DNA from: QIJE01 sp048541835
Lineage (GTDB): Bacteria > SZUA-79 > Acidulodesulfobacterales > Acidulodesulfobacteraceae
Reading direction: 5' to 3'
DNA: 64,000 nucleotides
Assembly: GCF_048541835.1 (NCBI RefSeq)
Contig: NZ_JBLEOY010000001.1
Location: 744,001-808,000, forward strand
Made by a program: the position numbers and the translations under genes. This document shows, piece after piece, positions 37,204 through 44,868 of this stretch; position 1 is the stretch's first letter, and each line of letters starts with the position of its first letter. A model generated the notes under the pieces. That model ran no database searches. It worked only from the letters and a program-made list of their open reading frames with translations, and was not told the DNA's origin.

Positions 37204-37246
37204 AACCTCTTCTTCTATAATTCGTTAGGAAGAAGAGGTTTTTTTA
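37204..37246 (+). terminator. Riboswitch-controlled intrinsic terminator
   Basis: AACCTCTTCTTC (37204-37215) and GAAGAAGAGGTT (37229-37240) form a 12-pair stem with a 13-base loop, followed directly by a T-tract. Its 5' arm is complementary to the bases just after SAM-I helix P1, giving the mutually exclusive anti-terminator. Confidence 0.93.
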
Positions 37247-37287
37247 TTTATATCTGTAGATAACTATATTAACTATGAGGAAAAAAA

Positions 37288-38532
37288 ATGTTTGTTAAAG
37301 GTTTGAAATGCCGCGAATGCGGAAAAGAATATCCGGATAGCCCACTTTATGTCTGCGACTATTGTTTCGGGCCGCTTGAGGTCGATTACGATTACGATAA
37401 AATTAAAAAAGAGATAACCATCGATAAAATCAAATCCAGAGAGCCTAACATGTGGCGCTATCAAGAGCTTCTTCCTATAAAAGGAGAAATTACGATCGGC
37501 AAAAACGTCGGTTATACCCCGTTGGTAAAAGCCGATAACCTTGCAAAAGCCCTTGGGGTTAAAAAATTATATGTTAAAAACGATTCCGTAAATTTTCCGA
37601 CGTTATCTTTTAAGGATAGGGTAGTTTCCGTCGCGGTAGCAAAGGCTAAGGAATTCGGCTTTAAAATAGTAGCATGCGCCTCTACTGGAAATCTTGCAAA
37701 TTCGGTTGCGGCGCTGACGGCTTCTGCTGGCTACGAAAGCTATGTATTTATTCCTTCAAACCTTGAAATAGGAAAGGTGTTGGGGACTTTAATTTACGAT
37801 ACCAATTTAATCAAGATTAACGGAAGCTACGACAGGGTCAATAGGCTATGCACCGAAATTGCGGGAAAACACGACTGGGCATTCGTTAATATAAACTTGA
37901 GACCTTACTATGCCGAAGGATCAAAATCTCTTACCTTTGAAATGATCGAACAGCTTGGGTTTAAAGTCCCCGATAACATAGTAGTCCCTATGGCGGGAGG
38001 TTCTTTAATTACGAAGGTAGGCAAGGCTATAGACGAATTTGAATATTGCGGTCTGCTGAAAGAAAAACCGAAGACGAAGATTTTCGGTGCACAGGCTAAG
38101 GGATGTAATCCGATAACTGCTGCCGTTAAGGAAAAACGAGAGTTCATTAAACCGGTCAGAACTCCGAATACTATCGCAAAATCCCTTGCAATAGGGAATC
38201 CTGCCGACGGATATTACGCATCCGACCTCATGAATAAAACAGGGGGATACGGTGAGGACGTAACGGACGAAGAAATAGTAGAAGGGATGAAACTTTTAGC
38301 CAGCACGGAAGGAATATTCACGGAAACGGCAGGCGGGGTAACCGTAGCTGTGGCAAAAAAACTTATAGATAAAGGCTACATAAATAAAAGTGAGACTACC
38401 GTTCTTGCAATAACCGGAAATGGTTTGAAAACATTGGAGGCTTTGACCGGAAAACTAAAAGAACCTGCAACGATAGAGCCAAATCTCGAAGAGTTTGAAA
38501 AAGTGTTGGCTAAAATCAGAGAAAAAAAATAA
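37288..38532 (+). CDS. thrC: Threonine synthase family protein under SAM-I control
   Basis: A fold-type II PLP enzyme; threonine synthase converts O-phosphohomoserine to threonine. A rubredoxin-like N-terminal ribbon (C8, C11, C23, C26) precedes the catalytic domain with PLP lysine K109 (FPTLSFKDRVV) and ACASTGNLANSVAA. At 414 residues it is normal for this class. A GAGGA site precedes the ATG. It is the first gene of the operon behind the SAM riboswitch, with the sulfur-carrier genes directly after it. That context hints at a role in sulfur amino acid synthesis or in controlling the phosphohomoserine branch; threonine synthase is the default call. Confidence 0.9.
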   Translation: MFVKGLKCRECGKEYPDSPLYVCDYCFGPLEVDYDYDKIKKEITIDKIKSREPNMWRYQELLPIKGEITIGKNVGYTPLVKADNLAKALGVKKLYVKNDSVNFPTLSFKDRVVSVAVAKAKEFGFKIVACASTGNLANSVAALTASAGYESYVFIPSNLEIGKVLGTLIYDTNLIKINGSYDRVNRLCTEIAGKHDWAFVNINLRPYYAEGSKSLTFEMIEQLGFKVPDNIVVPMAGGSLITKVGKAIDEFEYCGLLKEKPKTKIFGAQAKGCNPITAAVKEKREFIKPVRTPNTIAKSLAIGNPADGYYASDLMNKTGGYGEDVTDEEIVEGMKLLASTEGIFTETAGGVTVAVAKKLIDKGYINKSETTVLAITGNGLKTLEALTGKLKEPATIEPNLEEFEKVLAKIREKK

Positions 38533-38565
38533 TTAATAACGAACTAATAGTAAAAGGAGGATTAA

Positions 38566-39081
38566 ATGTCGATAAAAGTCAGAATACCCACACCGTTAAG
38601 GTCTTTAACAGACGGAAAAGCTGAGGTCGAGACCGACGGCGTTACCATCATAGAGGTAATAGACAACTTAGAAAATAATTTTCCGGGCATCAAAGAAAGG
38701 ATATGCGAACAAAATAACCGGATTAGAAGATTCGTCAACGTTTATCTTAACGATGAAGACATAAGATTTATGGACAATATAAATTCTACTGTTAAAGACG
38801 GAAACATTATTTCTATTATTCCCGCAATTGCCGGGGGGACAGCCGAAAAAAAAAAGTTCTATCTTAACTATCCTCAGGAAGTTATCAAGGAACCCCTGAT
38901 ATATCTTGTCGGCAAGAATTATAACGTCATTACGAATATCAGAAGTGCGAGTATATCTAACGATATCGGCATAATTGCAATAGAATTAGAAGGCGAATCA
39001 CCGGAGATTGAAAAAGCGGTTAAATTTTTGGAATCTAAAGGGATAACGGTAGAACCGATTGTCCTTGACGTCGTGGAATAA
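38566..39081 (+). CDS. ThiS/MoaD-like sulfur carrier fused to a NIL domain
   Basis: Residues 1-91 are a beta-grasp ubiquitin-like domain ending in IIPAIAGG; Gly90-Gly91 is where a thiocarboxylate forms on ThiS, MoaD, CysO or HcyS. Instead of stopping, the protein runs through TAEKKK into a NIL domain (about 97-171: FYLNYPQEVIKEPLIYLVG ... GITVEPIVLDVVE), a ligand-binding module also found on methionine transporters and in an alternative homocysteine pathway. The diglycine could act only after cleavage, and a JAMM peptidase is encoded four genes downstream. AAAGGAGG precedes the ATG. The domain calls are strong; the sulfur route is inferred. Confidence 0.9.
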   Translation: MSIKVRIPTPLRSLTDGKAEVETDGVTIIEVIDNLENNFPGIKERICEQNNRIRRFVNVYLNDEDIRFMDNINSTVKDGNIISIIPAIAGGTAEKKKFYLNYPQEVIKEPLIYLVGKNYNVITNIRSASISNDIGIIAIELEGESPEIEKAVKFLESKGITVEPIVLDVVE

Positions 39082-39157
39082 ATTACGCGGGCTTAACGGC
39101 AAAAGCTTAAGCCTGTTTAGCCGTTTAAACCAATGTTATATTAACGGAGATTAAATT

Positions 39158-39961
39158 TTGGAATTTACAGAAGAGCAGATTAAGAGATATGCAAGACATA
39201 TAATATTGCCGGAAGTAGGCGGCAAAGGACAGGAAAAATTGTTGTCGTCCAAGGTTCTATTGATCGGAGCCGGCGGACTCGGCGCTCCCTGCGGATACTA
39301 CTTGGGAGCGGCAGGAATCGGGACGCTGGGGATAGTAGACTTTGATACCGTCGATTTATCTAACCTTCAAAGGCAGATATGGCACGGAACCGCTGACGTA
39401 GGAAGGTACAAGGTAGATTCGGCAAGCGATTCTATCGCAAGAATTAACCCTGATGTCAACGTTATTACTTATAAAGAAAAAATCGATTCTCAAAATATTA
39501 AAGATTTGATAAAGGATTATGACGTAATAATAGATGCAACCGATAACTTCCCTACAAGATACTTAATAAACGATGCCTGTTATTTTATGAGAAAACCGCT
39601 TGTTTATGGTTCTCTATTCAGATTCGACGGGCAGGCGACGGTATTTTTGCCGGGAGAAGGACCTTGTTATAGATGCCTGTTTCCTGCTCCTCCACCCGTC
39701 GGTTTGGTTCCAAGTTGTCAAGAATCCGGGGTACTCGGGGTACTACCCGGAATTATAGGCGCAATTCAGGCAAACGAGGCTATAAAAATTATTCTCGGCG
39801 TCGGTAAAACGTTGAACGGAAGGCTTTTGATATATGATGCACTTGATATGAGGTTTACAGAAATGAAGCTGAGAAAAGACAAAACATGTCCGCTATGCGG
39901 TGAAAATCCAAGCGTTTTTGACTTGATAGATTACGAAAATTTTTGCGATGTTAAGAACTGA
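39158..39961 (+). CDS. E1-like adenylyltransferase of the MoeB/ThiF/HesA family
   Basis: It should adenylate the C-terminal glycine of the sulfur carrier using ATP. The nucleotide loop GAGGLGAPCGYYLG (about 37-50), DFDTVDLSNLQRQ and DATDNFPTR are present; zinc cysteines are C170, C173, C244 and C247, and C187 (VPSCQESG) matches the catalytic cysteine position. At 267 residues it has no rhodanese domain, so sulfur must come from another donor, perhaps the TusA-like neighbour or sulfide. The start is TTG 39158 with GGAG upstream. The partner is most likely the ThiS-NIL protein before it. Confidence 0.92.
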   Translation: MEFTEEQIKRYARHIILPEVGGKGQEKLLSSKVLLIGAGGLGAPCGYYLGAAGIGTLGIVDFDTVDLSNLQRQIWHGTADVGRYKVDSASDSIARINPDVNVITYKEKIDSQNIKDLIKDYDVIIDATDNFPTRYLINDACYFMRKPLVYGSLFRFDGQATVFLPGEGPCYRCLFPAPPPVGLVPSCQESGVLGVLPGIIGAIQANEAIKIILGVGKTLNGRLLIYDALDMRFTEMKLRKDKTCPLCGENPSVFDLIDYENFCDVKN

Positions 39962-40025
39962 GTAATTAAATTGCCGTTCCGGCGACGCATGAATAATAAT
40001 ATATGAAAACCGGAGTATAGATTAA

Positions 40026-40274
40026 ATGCCTAACTACAACAGCAATACCGAATTAAACATAAAGGGTGAAATTTGCCCCTTTACGTTCGTAAAATCAAAA
40101 CTTGCACTAGAAAAAATGAAAAAAGGTGAAATTCTTAGGGTTATCGTCGATTACGAACCCGCCATCCGAAACGTTCCGCGTTCGATGGAAGAACAGGGAC
40201 ACAGAGTCTTGTCTACCGGCAAAATTAATGATACCGATTATGAAATTATCGTAGAAAAAGATGGAAAAAGATAA
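40026..40274 (+). CDS. TusA-family sulfur-transfer protein
   Basis: An 82-residue SirA/TusA fold protein. C17 in GEICPFTFVKSKLALEKM is the persulfide-carrying cysteine; the usual CPxP is CPFT, a variant seen in TusA relatives within sulfur-carrier clusters. It probably relays sulfur to the thiocarboxylate protein. Its last 14 bases overlap the CysM-like gene, so the two are translationally coupled. GGAG lies upstream of the ATG. Family is certain; its acceptor is inferred from context. Confidence 0.9.
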   Translation: MPNYNSNTELNIKGEICPFTFVKSKLALEKMKKGEILRVIVDYEPAIRNVPRSMEEQGHRVLSTGKINDTDYEIIVEKDGKR

Positions 40275-41193
40275 CAGCTATTTGCCTCGTTTATTCAGCC
40301 CGCTATCTAACATCGGTAATACCGGCGCGGTTCTGTTAAACAAAGTAATTAATCTCGACACCGGTTCAAAATTATATGCAAAATTAGAGGGACTTAACCC
40401 TGGCGGATCGGTTAAGGATAGACCTGCATTGTATATGATAAAAAATGCCGTCGAAAAGGGTCTTTTAAAGAAAGACGGCATGACTATAATTGATTCTTCT
40501 TCCGGAAATACCGGAATTTCATATGCCATGATAGGCGCATTTTTGGGAATTAAGGTTAAAATTTACGCCCCCGCCAACATGAGCGAAGAAAGAAAGAAAA
40601 TAATACGGCTTTTTGGAACCGAATTAATTCTTACGCCGGCGGAAGAAAGCCATGATGGAGCAATAAAAAGGTCAATGGAAGAATATAAAAAGGGCGGGGA
40701 GGATTTATATTATATGCCTGACCAGTACAATAACCCGCTTAATCCGCTGGCACATTACGAAACCACGGCAATAGAGCTTATTAATCAAACTGGCGGAAAT
40801 ATTGACTATTTTGTAACCGGCATCGGCACGGGCGGAACGATATTGGGCGTGGGAAAAAGACTTAAAGAATATAACGATAAAATTAAGATTATAGCCGTTG
40901 TTCCGGACAATGCAATGCACGGTATAGAGGGCTGGAAATATAATTACTCGTTTAATTTTGAGGGTTTTGACCATTATAAAATTATAGATGATTTTATAAA
41001 AGTAGATACTGAAGGCAGTTATTCGATGCTTAAAAAAATTATCAAAGAGGAAGGGCTTTTATGCGGATTTTCATCTGGAGCCAACGTATACGGTATATCT
41101 ATGCTTGCAAATAAATATAGAGGCAACTACGCAACGATATTGCCCGACACGGGTTCAAGATATCTTTCGACGAGGGTATTTGCCGAGTTATAA
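40261..41193 (+). CDS. Cysteine synthase family protein (CysK/CysM-like)
   Basis: A fold-type II PLP beta-replacement enzyme. The PLP lysine is K52 (NPGGSVKDRPALYM); SSSGNTGISYAMIG binds substrate carboxylate and TGIGTGGTILGVGKRLKE binds the cofactor phosphate. At 310 residues it is normal. Placed between TusA-like and JAMM genes with a sulfur carrier, it most resembles mycobacterial CysM, which uses the CysO thiocarboxylate and O-phosphoserine rather than free sulfide. Acceptor substrate (acetylserine, phosphoserine or a homoserine ester) cannot be told from sequence. It overlaps the tusA-like gene by 14 bases. Confidence 0.92.
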   Translation: MEKDNSYLPRLFSPLSNIGNTGAVLLNKVINLDTGSKLYAKLEGLNPGGSVKDRPALYMIKNAVEKGLLKKDGMTIIDSSSGNTGISYAMIGAFLGIKVKIYAPANMSEERKKIIRLFGTELILTPAEESHDGAIKRSMEEYKKGGEDLYYMPDQYNNPLNPLAHYETTAIELINQTGGNIDYFVTGIGTGGTILGVGKRLKEYNDKIKIIAVVPDNAMHGIEGWKYNYSFNFEGFDHYKIIDDFIKVDTEGSYSMLKKIIKEEGLLCGFSSGANVYGISMLANKYRGNYATILPDTGSRYLSTRVFAEL

Positions 41194-41214
41194 TTAATTA
41201 CATATTCCAATTTT

Positions 41215-41640
41215 ATGGCTATAATAATTCAAAAAAACGAACTTGAAATAATTAAAAAACATGCTGCCGAAATTTTCCCATACGAGGCATGCGGCGGACT
41301 TTTGGGAAAAATAGAAGGGAACGATAAAATTATCGTAAAAGTTTACCCCGCCGAAAACCGCTTCGGAAAGATAACGTGGGACAGTTTTGAGATTGAACCC
41401 AAAGATATGCTTGAAATGGACAAAATTTCCAGAAAAGAAGATCTTGAAATTTTAGGGTTTTATCATTCTCACCCCAACCATCCGGCAATACCTTCCAGCT
41501 TTGATATAAACGCCTCCTGGCCTTATTACTCGTACGTTATTCTTTCAGTTAAGGGTAATAATATCACCGATATCAAAAGCTATCTGATGCCGGATAAGAA
41601 TTCTACGCCGGTTGTGGAAGAAGTGACTATAATCGATTAA
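41215..41640 (+). CDS. JAMM/MPN zinc peptidase (Mec/HcyD-like)
   Basis: The JAMM motif is complete: E24 (YEACGG), H84-S-H86 then ten residues to D97 (HSHPNHPAIPSSFD). Such peptidases hydrolyse bonds after the Gly-Gly of ubiquitin-like carriers; Mec releases cysteine from CysO-Cys and HcyD trims HcyS. Here it may do one or both: expose the diglycine of the ThiS-NIL precursor and release the amino acid product. At 141 residues it is normal. No clear Shine-Dalgarno precedes the ATG. It is the last operon gene and its stop overlaps the convergent 106-residue gene by 4 bases. Confidence 0.92.
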   Translation: MAIIIQKNELEIIKKHAAEIFPYEACGGLLGKIEGNDKIIVKVYPAENRFGKITWDSFEIEPKDMLEMDKISRKEDLEILGFYHSHPNHPAIPSSFDINASWPYYSYVILSVKGNNITDIKSYLMPDKNSTPVVEEVTIID

Positions 41641-41957
41641 TGTTTTGCCGCAATAATGTCGTACATTTCGTTCTTATACCTTATTTCGTGAAAACTATGC
41701 ACTACGATATGGAATGCGACAAGGTAAACCGGTATGGCGGTAGCGCCGGTTAACGTTATGACTTTATTAAATTCTGTCATATCCCGCCCTTCTGCTTTAA
41801 ATTCGGCTTTAAGCCCCTGCATATAATTATAGATGTTGTTTCCTATAATGTCTAAATTTTCCTGATTAACCTCAAACGATTTTCTTCCGCCAAAGCTTTC
41901 AATTTTTACCCCTCTATATATTGCGGTATTTTTCAGAGATAAATCTATTTCAACCAT
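41637..41957 (-). CDS. 106-residue protein of unknown function beside a Cas6-like remnant
   Basis: A soluble protein with an acidic or mixed N-terminal half and the C-terminal pattern VITLTGATAIPVYLVAFHI..H.....RYKNE, that is, a strand, a G-x-x-x-x-P loop, a helix ending in histidines and a final strand. That outline is faintly like small CRISPR-accessory proteins such as Csx3, but key residues are not clearly shared. It lies between the JAMM gene (convergent, 4-base overlap) and the decayed Cas6-like gene on the same strand. The frame looks intact and coding-like. I do not assign a function. Confidence 0.55.
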   Translation of the reverse strand: MVEIDLSLKNTAIYRGVKIESFGGRKSFEVNQENLDIIGNNIYNYMQGLKAEFKAEGRDMTEFNKVITLTGATAIPVYLVAFHIVVHSFHEIRYKNEMYDIIAAKH

Positions 41958-42253
41958 AAGAATATCCTTAACATCGATAAATTAGATAAATCATTATAAC
42001 ATAAATTTATATTTCCGTTCGGCAACAGCGTTAAAATCAGAATCGGGAAGATAATTTGCGCTTCCGCATCTATCAGAGATTAGTTTTCATAGTTTTTAAA
42101 ATTTAATTGCAGGACGCCGCTGTTTTTTACGAGCCTGCCGTAATCGAAATACATGCAGACATTATACCCATATTAGAAAATAGGGTTTGGAATGCCTTTC
42201 TTCGTAAGTTTATCAACTTACAGGGCTTCCTTTTGCCATAACAATGACGGTTT

Positions 42254-42821
42254 TCAATTTACCGCGGCGGTTCCGATAAGCCGGCCCAATTTCATCTCCA
42301 ACATTCTTTAAATCGACGATGACTTAGAATTTAATACTATCGACTCCGTCTAAATTCCATGTGAGAGGCATTATGTTTTCTACGGCATCGTTTTCTTTAT
42401 TCAATATCGACCTGTCCTGAGATACGATATCGTCGATTTCAAAGTTTATTCTTTCTCCCAATATGCCGGAGCGACCCGCATTTATAAGGGTAAGAAGCAA
42501 ATAAGGAAAATAGCCTATACGGTCTCCTGTTGTTACGATATCAAGACTAAGACTATCTAACTTTTTTTTAGCATCGGAATTTATGGCATACGGATGGGAC
42601 GCTCTATTTCTACTCTCTAAAAAATTATTATTTTTATCAATAGGCGTTCTAAACGTTAAAGAGTAAACACATATCGAACAATCGTGATTTTTAAAAACAC
42701 ATACTGTTTTTCCTAATTGAAATCCGATGTTATTGCGGAAGATGAAGGACGGCAGGGCATAAAATATGACCATTTGCTCAAACCTAATATCAAATATACA
42801 TTTGTTATATTGAAAGATCAT
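42254..42821 (-). pseudogene. Decayed Cas6-like CRISPR RNA endonuclease
   Basis: The intact frame 42324-42821 (165 residues) has the features of the N-terminal half of type III-associated Cas6: LPSFIFRNNIGFQL, then CVFKNHDCSICVYS, SHPYAINSD, and FPYLLLTLINAGRSGILGER. A complete Cas6 needs about 100 further residues. Just downstream, in another frame (42295-42254), MKLGRLIGTAAVN resembles the MKLGGxxG motif of the C-terminal half, but it meets a stop, and no GLG-type ending follows. I read it as a truncated, frameshifted remnant. No cas genes or repeats are nearby. The stretch 41958-42253 holds nothing else I can identify. Confidence 0.5.
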
Positions 42822-43019
42822 TTTTAACCATAGACCGTTAGATTAGGTTCGTTAGAAATATTTCAATATTTTTTTTAGATTACTCCATAACAATCGCGGT
42901 GTCAATCAATAAAATTCTGCCACATATCGTGTCGTAATTTAAAACAAGGTTATTTTTGTGGAATTTATGATTCAAATAACGGCGATTACGGGTCGAATAG
43001 CCGATGAACTTATATAATA

Positions 43020-44198
43020 TTAATTTATTTCAGCAAGAAGTTTTTGTGCGAGAGCAGCCTTGGGCTCTCTTTCAAATCTTTTTACTTTACCGGTTTTTTC
43101 TATTAAAAAACCCTCGTTTTCATCTCTCCCTATGATATCTTGCGACACGTCGTTTATAAAAATATAATCTAATGATTTTTCGACAAGCTTCTTTCTTCCA
43201 TTATCGATAATATCGTCGGTTTCCGCGGCAAAGCCAAAAACTATCTGTTTTTTCTCTTTTATTCGAGATATCGCTTTTAATAAATCCTCGTTTTGAATAA
43301 GCTCTATATTAAGGCCTTTGCCGGTTTTTTTAATCTTGGTCGGGCTCTCTTCTTTAAAGCTGTAATCCGAAACGGCAGCCGCCATAAAAAGTATATCGCA
43401 TTGTTTAAATTCATCCATCAAAGTCTCTTTAAGGTCGTTAAAACCGATGCAGTCCGTAATCTTTACTTTTTTATTTATATATTTACAGGAGGTGTCGATA
43501 TTTAAGGCAATAAGCGACACGTCTGCACCGAGATTAACGGCTTCGTTTGCAAGACTTATCCCCATTTTACCGCTCGATGCGTTAGAGATAAACCTTACAG
43601 GGTCAAGATATTCCCTCGTTGCACCTGCAGTTATTAAGACCCGCCTGTTTTTAAGGGTCTTTTCTTTAAACACCGATTCAAGTTCAAATACGATATCGTT
43701 AATATCCGGAAATTTGCCTTCTCCGAAATCCCCGCATGCCGTATTTCCCGTTTCCGGCGAAACGAACCGAAAATTATGCCCCATAAGCTTGTCGATGTTG
43801 TCTTTTAATATCTTACCGGCAAACATATCGGGGTTCATTGCCGGAACCATAACCTTAGGTTTATCCCGCGAAGCCGAAATGGCCAAGGTTATCAGCGTAT
43901 CCGCAATGCCGCAGGCAAGTTTATTAATCGTATTATACGTGGCGGGCGCTATCAATATCAAATCGGCATATTTAGATAAAAAAATATGCGCAAGCGGACT
44001 CTTAAAGGCATCATCGGCAAAAACATCTTCCCCGAAGGACTTAAAAATATAAGGCGAAATAAATTTAGCCGCCGATGCACTGACTATTATCTTAACGTTA
44101 GCCCCTTCCCTTGCAAGCCTCCTGTATAAATCTATGCTCTTATAACATGCAATGGAACCGGTTACACATAAGAGAATATTTTTATCTTTTAGTGCCAT
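43020..44198 (-). CDS. coaBC: Bifunctional phosphopantothenoylcysteine decarboxylase / phosphopantothenate-cysteine ligase
   Basis: It performs two steps of coenzyme A synthesis. The N-terminal FMN flavoprotein CoaC (about 1-185) has CVTGSIACYKS, APATYNTINKLACGIAD and PAMNPDMF; the C-terminal CoaB (about 186-392) starts RRVLITAGATREYLDPVRFISN and has FMAAAVSDY and KIKK. At 392 residues it is normal. It is downstream of the MBL hydrolase gene on the minus strand by 18 bases. The stretch from 42822 to 43019 upstream of the Cas6-like remnant holds no gene. Confidence 0.97.
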   Translation of the reverse strand: MALKDKNILLCVTGSIACYKSIDLYRRLAREGANVKIIVSASAAKFISPYIFKSFGEDVFADDAFKSPLAHIFLSKYADLILIAPATYNTINKLACGIADTLITLAISASRDKPKVMVPAMNPDMFAGKILKDNIDKLMGHNFRFVSPETGNTACGDFGEGKFPDINDIVFELESVFKEKTLKNRRVLITAGATREYLDPVRFISNASSGKMGISLANEAVNLGADVSLIALNIDTSCKYINKKVKITDCIGFNDLKETLMDEFKQCDILFMAAAVSDYSFKEESPTKIKKTGKGLNIELIQNEDLLKAISRIKEKKQIVFGFAAETDDIIDNGRKKLVEKSLDYIFINDVSQDIIGRDENEGFLIEKTGKVKRFEREPKAALAQKLLAEIN

Positions 44199-44216
44199 AT
44201 ATGCCGAATATTAAAA

Positions 44217-44846
44217 CTAAATTAAATATGCATTATATTTTCTTTCATTTTCTATAACGGTGGCTTCACCGTGACCCGGCAAGACCGATACGTCGTCGCC
44301 GAGTATCAGCAGTTTGCTTTTAATGGAATCGATAATTTTATCCGATGAGCCGCCTAAGAAATCTGTTCTTCCGATAGTATTTTTAAAAAGGGTATCCCCG
44401 CTAAAAAGATATTTTTCGTCCACTAAAAAAGACATACTCCCGGGCGAGTGTCCGGGCGTAAAAATAGGCAGTATATTAATTTCCCCCAAGCTTATACCTA
44501 TATTTTCTTTTAGATATTCGTCTATCACGACATCGCCTGTATAATTAAAACCCAAGTATTCCGCCTGTTCTTTCAAGTTTTTTAATATAAGTTCCTCTTC
44601 TTTGTTGGCGATAATCTTAATGCCGTATTTTTTCTTAAAATAATTATCCATTGCGACATGGTCTATGTGACAGTGGGTATTCAATATAAATTTCAAATCT
44701 ATATTGTCGTCTTTTATTATCTTATCTATTCTTTTTTCCTGACCCCCGGGATCTATTAAGAAACCCTCTTTGCTGCTATTCTTATCGTCAAATATAAGAT
44801 ACGTGTTTACTTCAAACGGTCCGGCGGTAATAGTATAAAATTTCAT
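44217..44846 (-). CDS. Metallo-beta-lactamase fold hydrolase (glyoxalase II-like)
   Basis: Dinuclear-metal motifs are complete: NTHCHIDHVAMD (HxHxDH), TPGHSPGSMSF, FSGDTLF and LPGHG at the C-terminus. At 209 residues it is of the short YcbL/GloB-like type lacking the glutathione-binding domain of true glyoxalase II. It probably hydrolyses a thioester; the substrate is unknown. It lies between the phosphoglucomutase gene and coaBC, each about 20 bases away, in a tight minus-strand group. Confidence 0.92.
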   Translation of the reverse strand: MKFYTITAGPFEVNTYLIFDDKNSSKEGFLIDPGGQEKRIDKIIKDDNIDLKFILNTHCHIDHVAMDNYFKKKYGIKIIANKEEELILKNLKEQAEYLGFNYTGDVVIDEYLKENIGISLGEINILPIFTPGHSPGSMSFLVDEKYLFSGDTLFKNTIGRTDFLGGSSDKIIDSIKSKLLILGDDVSVLPGHGEATVIENERKYNAYLI

Positions 44847-44868
44847 AATTATTTTATTTATTTAGAAA

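Noticed and set aside
37273..37464. A minus-strand frame over the thrC start
   Set aside because: It is the shadow of thrC and its leader, without a ribosome binding site or family features.
41640..43019. A CRISPR array near the Cas6-like remnant
   Set aside because: No direct repeats with regular spacers are seen on either strand.
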